38,503 bases of DNA from Bondarzewia mesenterica (lineage: Eukaryota; Basidiomycota; Agaricomycetes; Russulales; Bondarzewiaceae): the NCBI GenBank assembly GCA_004802705.1, contig SGPL01000327.1:1-38503 (forward strand), read 5' to 3'. A program made the translations under genes and the position numbers. The notes below the pieces were generated by a model. That model saw nothing but the letters and a program-made list of their open reading frames with translations. It ran no database searches and had not been told where the DNA came from. Below are positions 33,070-38,503 of this stretch, piece by piece (within the stretch, counting starts at the first letter, position 1; each line of letters begins with the position of its first letter).

Positions 33070-34364
33070 CTGGAGACCACACCGAACCCGTTTGGCATAT
33101 CTTTGAGCATCCCACGGCACTCAAACTTCGAGCATGGGCAGCAACGTAGCAATGAGGTCGGTGACATGGCAATGGTCAGAGCTCAATGCTCACTTGGATT
33201 TTCCTTTGCTTGAAGGATCTTGTCAGTGATGAGCTCACACTCATACAGTTGTCCGATCATGAACGGTGAGTGAAGCAATCCTTCCGCTCAGCCCTGGGGT
33301 GACCATCAGCCACCGAGTTTTTGTAAGAATTCAGTGTGCATGTGCTCGGCAAATGCTTTCACACGTTCCAGCATCCATTTTGCAGGCTTCTCTATATTGG
33401 GCAGTTAGCTGGTGGACATGCTAGGATGTGGAATGTGGAGCAAAGTTGCTAACAATGTTTTAAGCAGGGAGATTGATGGTTATTGGAAGAAAGCAGTTTG
33501 AGGACAAGGTCACACTCATGTGACCTTTCAAGTGCTTTGACATTGTGGGAAATAATTACAGAATGAGGGACCCCAACTTAAATGCACTGATAAAAGATGT
33601 CGAGCTATAGTAGAGATGTTGAAATGTTTTGTGTATCAGACAGTATAAAGTGGGACATTATTCATAATCAGGTGCACAACTTTGATGCACTGGTGATCGA
33701 CATTATGTACAAGGTTTGAGGGGATTTCAGATTGTGTGCTATGTCTCAGAAGGTGTGTATCATTCAAGGCCAAGTGGGAGATGATGTTTAAACAATCAGT
33801 GCATTGTGTCCTGATAAGGCAGGTGCTGTCGTTCACTCTGAGCAACTGGCTTCTGTGAATGGCCCAAAAAGGTACAGACTCACAAAACAAAGACAACATG
33901 AGATCTAATACATGTCATGAGAGTATAAATGTTTTGTGGCACTGGCAACAACAACGGCACAATAACAGCTGTGAAAGATTAGATATTATGGCTATACTGA
34001 TGCTCAGTAACATCAAACATCGCCACACTGAGAGCACTAATGTTGCACCCTCTACACCCTGTTAACTTTCAGGGAAACTAATGTCAGAGAATCATGGAGA
34101 TACTTGTTATTTCATCAGGACTTGATGTGCTGAGCCAAACATGGAGGGTTCTTGTTCAGTAAATGTTCCCCGATGAGATTGAATATGTCAGTGAACGCGC
34201 TTTGGCATCGGGGAGAGTATGGGGATACTGAAAGATTCTTCTTCCGAGGGATAAATTACATCAAAAGATCCCTTTTGCTCCATCTCTACAGGGTCAGCCC
34301 TTGAAATCACCTTTCTCTCTCTCCCTTTATCCCCCCATCCCCCTCTGAAATTCTTCATCCCCCC
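33070..34364. other. Spacer between divergent oxygenase and accessory genes
   Basis: No coding segment could be supported. The minus strand near 33070-33400 may hold decayed 5' exons of the oxygenase gene. The rest is AT-rich and CpG-poor, and probably contains the divergent promoters. The short open frames (for example minus 33636-33899) show no motif. Confidence 0.4.
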
Positions 34365-35898
34365 ATGGAAGACAATGAGGCTCGATTCAGTGAAGCCGAG
34401 CATGGTCTACTCGCTGACAGTTTGGAGGAGTGGCTGTCTAAGTCAGACATCCTTCGATCAGATTTGCAGGAGCAATTGTGCGACAGCTTTCAAGCTCACA
34501 GGCCAAGGCGAAGCATCCCCACCATCCTTCTCAAGTTAACCAACTACACTATCAAACTGCAGATGGTGAGTCTTTGCTTCACCATGGGCTCGGCATCCTC
34601 ACTGATGGGCACTGACATCCCGACAGGACATTGCTGACTAGTTCAAATTCTAACTTCCTCAAAAAATGCCAAAATACAAGATAAACTATTTTTACCACTG
34701 GACAAGCAATGATATCATCAAGCATGAGAAGAAGAAGGCAATTCATGCATATATCAAATACAAGTACTCTGTCACTACATCCCGAGAATACATCTCGTAC
34801 TACCAGGAGGGCCTCACCGCCATCAAAGCAAGGATGTCGGCTGGGGACTTGAAGAAGTATGATGAGCTGGCTGACAAGTGGAATGCCACAGCACTGCCAG
34901 CTGAGTTGCAAAGAGAGTGAGTGCCCATCCTTCTTTCTGACCACCCCAATAATGCTGACACCAGTGCAGTCGGGCCGAGAAGCATTGTGTGAAATATATC
35001 AAGGAGTTTGCAAGGCAGATATACAGGCAGCTCGGGATGAGGGTGTTTGTCTTGCATGCAGCTGAAGACATCAATGGCAAGATTGTTTTTGCACAGTGAG
35101 TGGATTGATGCTGACTGGGCTGAAAATCAAACCACTGATGGCTTCGGCGATTACAAGCATGACTACAATGAGGAAAATGGGTCAATTTCCTTCATTAAGA
35201 CCCAGACGGACTGGGAGTCGAGGAACATTATGCAGAAGTGGGGAGCATATGCTACCAAGGCTTTCGGTATGATGCTCGGCATATCGGACACCTCCCCTAC
35301 TCACATATCTTACATATTTCCTCAGGCCAAGCCAACACCGATGCTGACGTCGAGCAGGTTGACACTGGGAACAAGAAAGGCAAGAAACCCTTGTTAGCAT
35401 TAGCTTTTGCCGATGATGGCCAAGTGATGTTGCCAGCGAGCGAGGCCAGCTAGGATCCTGACTTGGACCCGTTGAAGGGACTGATATGATCCATGATGAC
35501 CACAATGTACAGTGAGTGATTTTAGGCCAGTAACCAAGCTCACTGAGATTTATTCTCTTTCAATAAGAGAGGCCAGTGCCAATGCCAAGAGCACTGTACC
35601 TTGGAGTGACAAGGAACATAGGGATGACTACATGGATGAGCAGTACCTCCCCGATGGATATTTCATGAAGGAGCCCTCAAAGATGGTGAAGACGAAGGTA
35701 GTTCAGCTGATCGACCACTAGAAGGCAAGGCAAGCCGAGGATGAAGAACTTGTGGTCTTCAAGGGCTACAGGACCACTGACAGTGGGGTAGCATTGACAC
35801 ACAAGGAGCCAGGGAAGAAGACCACGATGGTGAAAGCCAAGGGTAAGTAAAAGGCCAAGGGCAAGGCAACAGGCAAGGCATTGGCATCTGCATCAGTG

Positions 35899-35932
35899 AA
35901 GGGGAGGGGGAAGGGGAAGGGGAAGGGGAAGC
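35899..35932 (+). repeat. GGGGAA microsatellite in the accessory gene
   Basis: About five units of ggggaa (with one ggggag variant) encode a Gly-Lys/Arg run (GRGKGKGKGKR). The frame slips in an A-run shortly afterwards. Confidence 0.8.
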
Positions 35933-37310
35933 GATTATCAAAGAGGAAGAAAAAAGGCCACTGACCTAGAGTTGGATGAAGAACCCAAACCCGAACCCGA
36001 ACCTGACACCGACACTGACTCTGATGCTGATGATATCATCAAGCAGCTGAAGGCTCTAGAGGGCAGTGATGACAACGATGACTAAGATAACATGAAGAAG
36101 AGCATGAATAACTCACAGGCTAGAATAAAGCAGTGGGAGATCACTATCCAACAGCAGTTAGAGCATCCGCTCATGATCGAGCCCAATGTGGCACCAGCTG
36201 AGGTTGGCATTGACCATGACATCAGCAAGTACTCCTTCTTGCTCAACGTGAGTAGCCGCAGTGAGTACCGTGACATGCTCACTGCCATCTATGGCAGAGA
36301 GGTGAGTAATACAACAGCTTCCCCACAATTATGATCACTCACATCTTCCCCTCTCAGCAAGCTGAGGATTCGCTGAGGCCGACGATCCTAGTCGCCGAGT
36401 GGTGCTCTTGGAGCTACACTAGTGCCTTCCTCCCTGAGGTGGTCCACAATACTGAGGACAGCCAGGAGGCATTCTTTCTCTGGCTCTTCGAGTCAGCCTA
36501 TCTGAACGATAAAGGCAAGGTTGTCAGCAAGGATCATTTGTGGCAGATCATCCTCGCCATTGGCTTCCTGCTTAATGACATCCATCAAAGGCAGTTTTCT
36601 CGGCCCGATCCTGATGGCCCCGACACCGGATGTGTAGAAGGCACACCCTCTTATGTTCTCCAGTCTGACATTGATTTCACCAAGGGCCAATACGATGGCC
36701 ACTGATCTCTGCAAGGAGATCACCATCAAGATCGAGGGATCGTGGAAGAAGAAGTCAGTGAAAGAAGTTCAAGGTGACACAAGTGGTGAATGCTTGCCAA
36801 AAGCCAGCCTGAGCAGCCCAAAAGTCAGCAAAGTCATCGACAAAGGACAAGCAGGACAGGCAAAAGGTCAATCATCAGTGGACGGGATACAGGATGCGAA
36901 ATAAACAAAGGCAAAAGAGACAGGGAGGAAGGATAAGATTTTCCCATCGAACATTGCTCATCCTCAAATTGCTTCTGACGCTGGGCCGGGGACAAATGAA
37001 AAGGCAAGTCCACTGTCCCTCACCATCCTCAAGGGGAATAGCCTTACCTTGTTGAACAGGACAAATCAGTTTCAACTGCCCAGCCATCTAAGAAGTGTAA
37101 TCACAGACGCATAGTGAAATTGGAGACAGATGTCAGTGCCAATGCTAATGCCGAAATGCCCACCCATATCCCTCATGGAAAGAAGGGAAAGGTGATGGTT
37201 TCACCCATTGCTGAAGGTGATGCCGATGCTGATACCAATGATGGACTTCCTACCCATACCTCAAGGAGAAAAAAAGGCAAAGGTGACAGTCTCTCCAATC
37301 CCTGAGAAGA

Positions 37311-37350
37311 GTGCTGATGCCGATGCTGATGCCGATGCCAATATCGAGGC
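37311..37350 (+). repeat. GATGCC/GATGCT hexamer repeat in the accessory gene tail
   Basis: Consecutive gatgcc or gatgct units encode alternating Asp-Ala (DADADADA). Similar short Asp-Ala stretches occur at 37215-37240 and 37435-37450, so the tail is built from expandable hexamers. Confidence 0.8.
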
Positions 37351-37910
37351 CAAATTCAACACTGGTAATGCAAAATTGAACAAGACAAAGATGGTGGTGT
37401 TGCCAATGCCGAAGGAGATTGTCGATGATGGCACCAATGCTGATGCCGATATTGACACCAAAGCCCCCGCTCCTGTGTCAAAGAGAAAAAGGCCGCAGGT
37501 GATAGTCTTGCCTATTGCATTGGTCCGAAAGGCACAGGTAGTGTATTATGCATACCTTACATCATTTTACTTCACTAACAAAAGATTTCATATTCAATAG
37601 CGTGAAGACATGCCGCCCCACAAGAAATCACGCAAATGCCATGCATCACCAGCAGATGAAGCTGACACCGACGCTGAGGTTGAACAAGGTCCCCGTCTGG
37701 CGAGGAAGAGAAAGCCAATGGCGAAAGCCTTGGCGAGTCAGGCAGCAACGGCTGGCAAAGGCAATCGCCGTAAATAGATCTGATCACTTTTTGTTTCATT
37801 TCTCAATTCAATGTTGGTTTTTGTCGCAAAGTCTCTTTATATTATAAAAAGAAAAGAAAACACAAACACAAACACAGACAGACCCTGTCAACTTGTAGAT
37901 ATAAAAAAAA

Positions 37911-38503
37911 TTAAGAAAGGGAGGGGCCAGTGTGCTCATCGGCTTTATCCCCAGCCCTCTCCACCACCGCCGCTTCATTGTCGGCCCTCCCCGCCATCAC
38001 CACTTCATGGTCTGAGTCGGCATCGGCATTGAGGTCGGGGTTGCGGTTGACCTTCATCGACTCCTCTCCTTTCTCTTGCCCACCCTCCTTCGCCAACCCG
38101 TCCTTTTCCTGCCTAGCTTCCTCCTCCTCATTGAGTTCATCCAGCTCCTAAAAATTGAACGGGGCAGGAAGGGGGGGCGGGTGTTCTGGTGATAACCACC
38201 AGCTTCGGCCTCAGTCTCCCTACCATTCCTAGGTGAGCAGGAATGTTAGCCAGTGAGGGGGTCAAAGGGGCAGACTGCATGCCCGATGGGCCTGCCTCGG
38301 GTTCGGGTTCAGGTTCAGGTTCAGGAGGAGGCCCCAACCCGAGGGCCCTCTTTAGCACCTCAAGATGCCCCTGATAGTTTTCGAGGATGCCATTCATGTC
38401 CTTGTCTTTGATTTGGACGATCTCATGAAACCGTCTGAACATCAGTTCATTCCACGCAACCTGACCTTGGAGATCGCCGATATTGACGGGCTTCTCGATG
38501 AGA
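37911..38503 (-). CDS. 3' end of an unidentified gene running off the right edge
   Basis: Reading inward from 38503, the frame LIEKPVNIGDLQGQVAWNEL continues as MFRRFHEIVQIKDKDMNGIL and NYQGHLEVLKRALGLG, a helical segment. A Pro-Glu repeat (PEPEPEPEPEAGPSG) follows. An intron at 38148-38223 (GTAGGG...TTTTTAG) then joins HLGM to ELDELNEEEEARQEKD, leading to an acidic tail that ends at TAA 37911-37913. The open frame with a clean splice suggests a real C-terminus. I do not recognise the family. It is convergent with the accessory gene relic, 133 bases away, and shares its taste for Asp-Ala and Glu-rich tails, so it may belong to the same island. The 5' part is outside the window. Confidence 0.55.

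Larger units (their letters stand above)
30006..37777. mobile_element. KDZ-class DNA transposon island with TET/JBP-like gene (degenerate)
   Basis: The island comprises a KDZ transposase relic (minus, 30169-31445), a TET/JBP-like oxygenase relic (minus, 31995-33069) and a divergent accessory gene relic (plus, 34365-37777). Fungal KDZ (Kyakuja-Dileera-Zisupton) elements are known to be linked to TET/JBP genes. The DNA is visibly CpG-poor compared with the left half of the window. I could not find terminal inverted repeats or target-site duplications by eye. The left limit is where the adenylation-domain relic ends; the right limit is uncertain and may lie beyond the window. Confidence 0.75.
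34365..37777 (+). pseudogene. KDZ-island accessory protein gene, many stops
   Basis: Readable blocks in order: MEDNEARFSEAEHGLLADS, WLSKSDILRSDLQEQLC, a KYKINYFYHWTSNDIIKHEK segment, YISYYQEGLTAIKARMS with DLKKYDELADKWNA (HMG-like helix spacing), then the HCVKYIKEFARQIYRQLGMR and VFVLHAAEDINGKIVFA block, WESRNIMQKWGAYATKAF, a Lys-rich stretch, SLRPTILVAEWCSWSYTSAF and an acidic Asp-Ala plus Lys-Arg tail ending RKRKPMAKALA. Typical GT-AG introns are visible, for example 34565-34626, 34917-34968 and 36302-36358. I recall similar proteins in mushroom genomes but cannot name a function; DNA binding is possible. Stops are at 34639, 34651, 35451, 35487, 35719 and 36083, plus a frame slip in the A-run near 35946-35956. 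The gene is divergent from the oxygenase relic. Confidence 0.6.

Noticed and set aside
1..38503. tRNA and rRNA genes
   Set aside because: No cloverleaf with A/B-box sequence or rRNA core was recognised by eye. A tRNAscan-SE run would be decisive.

Overview
This window is nuclear DNA from a mushroom-forming basidiomycete (Agaricomycetes). The genes are dense in short introns (about 45-95 bp). The protein families are typical of that class: a Reg1-type phosphatase regulator, ISA2, fungal BTB paralogs, a methanol-oxidase-type alcohol oxidase, a DUF6534 membrane protein, an aryl-alcohol-oxidase-like GMC enzyme, an adenylate-forming reductase relic, and a KDZ transposon with a TET/JBP-type dioxygenase. 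All gene models are hand-spliced from the sequence; nothing was searched against a database.

Region 1 (1-2058, minus) is the N-terminal and central part of a Reg1/DUF1752 protein, running off the left edge and broken by two one-base indels in G-runs. Region 2 (about 3940-14540) is a BTB-gene nest. A convergent pair (plus copy at 4674, minus copy at 6370-7430) recurs as a second pair (plus copy at 9882, minus copy at 11518-12023), with the ISA2 gene between the two pairs. Opposite members have died: the plus copy in pair 1 and the minus copy in pair 2. A fifth BTB gene (12482-13497) has its 3' half copied as a 506-bp inverted repeat (14033-14538), which abuts a 5'-truncated gene of unknown family (14540-15345).

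Region 3 (15870-18899) is an alcohol oxidase gene with 17 predicted exons, a TATA box and a CCCCCT/AGGGGG inverted repeat upstream. Its reading frame closes at 620 codons. After a 3.2-kb gene-poor stretch come an intact DUF6534 membrane protein (22155-23849) and a secreted-type GMC oxidoreductase (24557-26987). The latter is complete except for two in-frame stops.

Region 4 (27788-38503) is decayed and mobile. A reductase-type adenylation domain lacks its downstream domains and ends near 30005. Next to it lies a CpG-poor island. It holds a KDZ transposase relic (minus), a TET/JBP-like 2-oxoglutarate/Fe(II) oxygenase relic (minus), a divergent accessory gene relic (plus), and the 3' end of another minus-strand gene that leaves the window. 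The oxygenase keeps its H-x-D and distal His, but the conserved Arg position is a TGA. Most stops in this island look like C-to-T or G-to-A changes. This suggests that cytosine methylation or RIP-like mutation disabled an element carrying its own 5-methylcytosine-oxidase-type gene.
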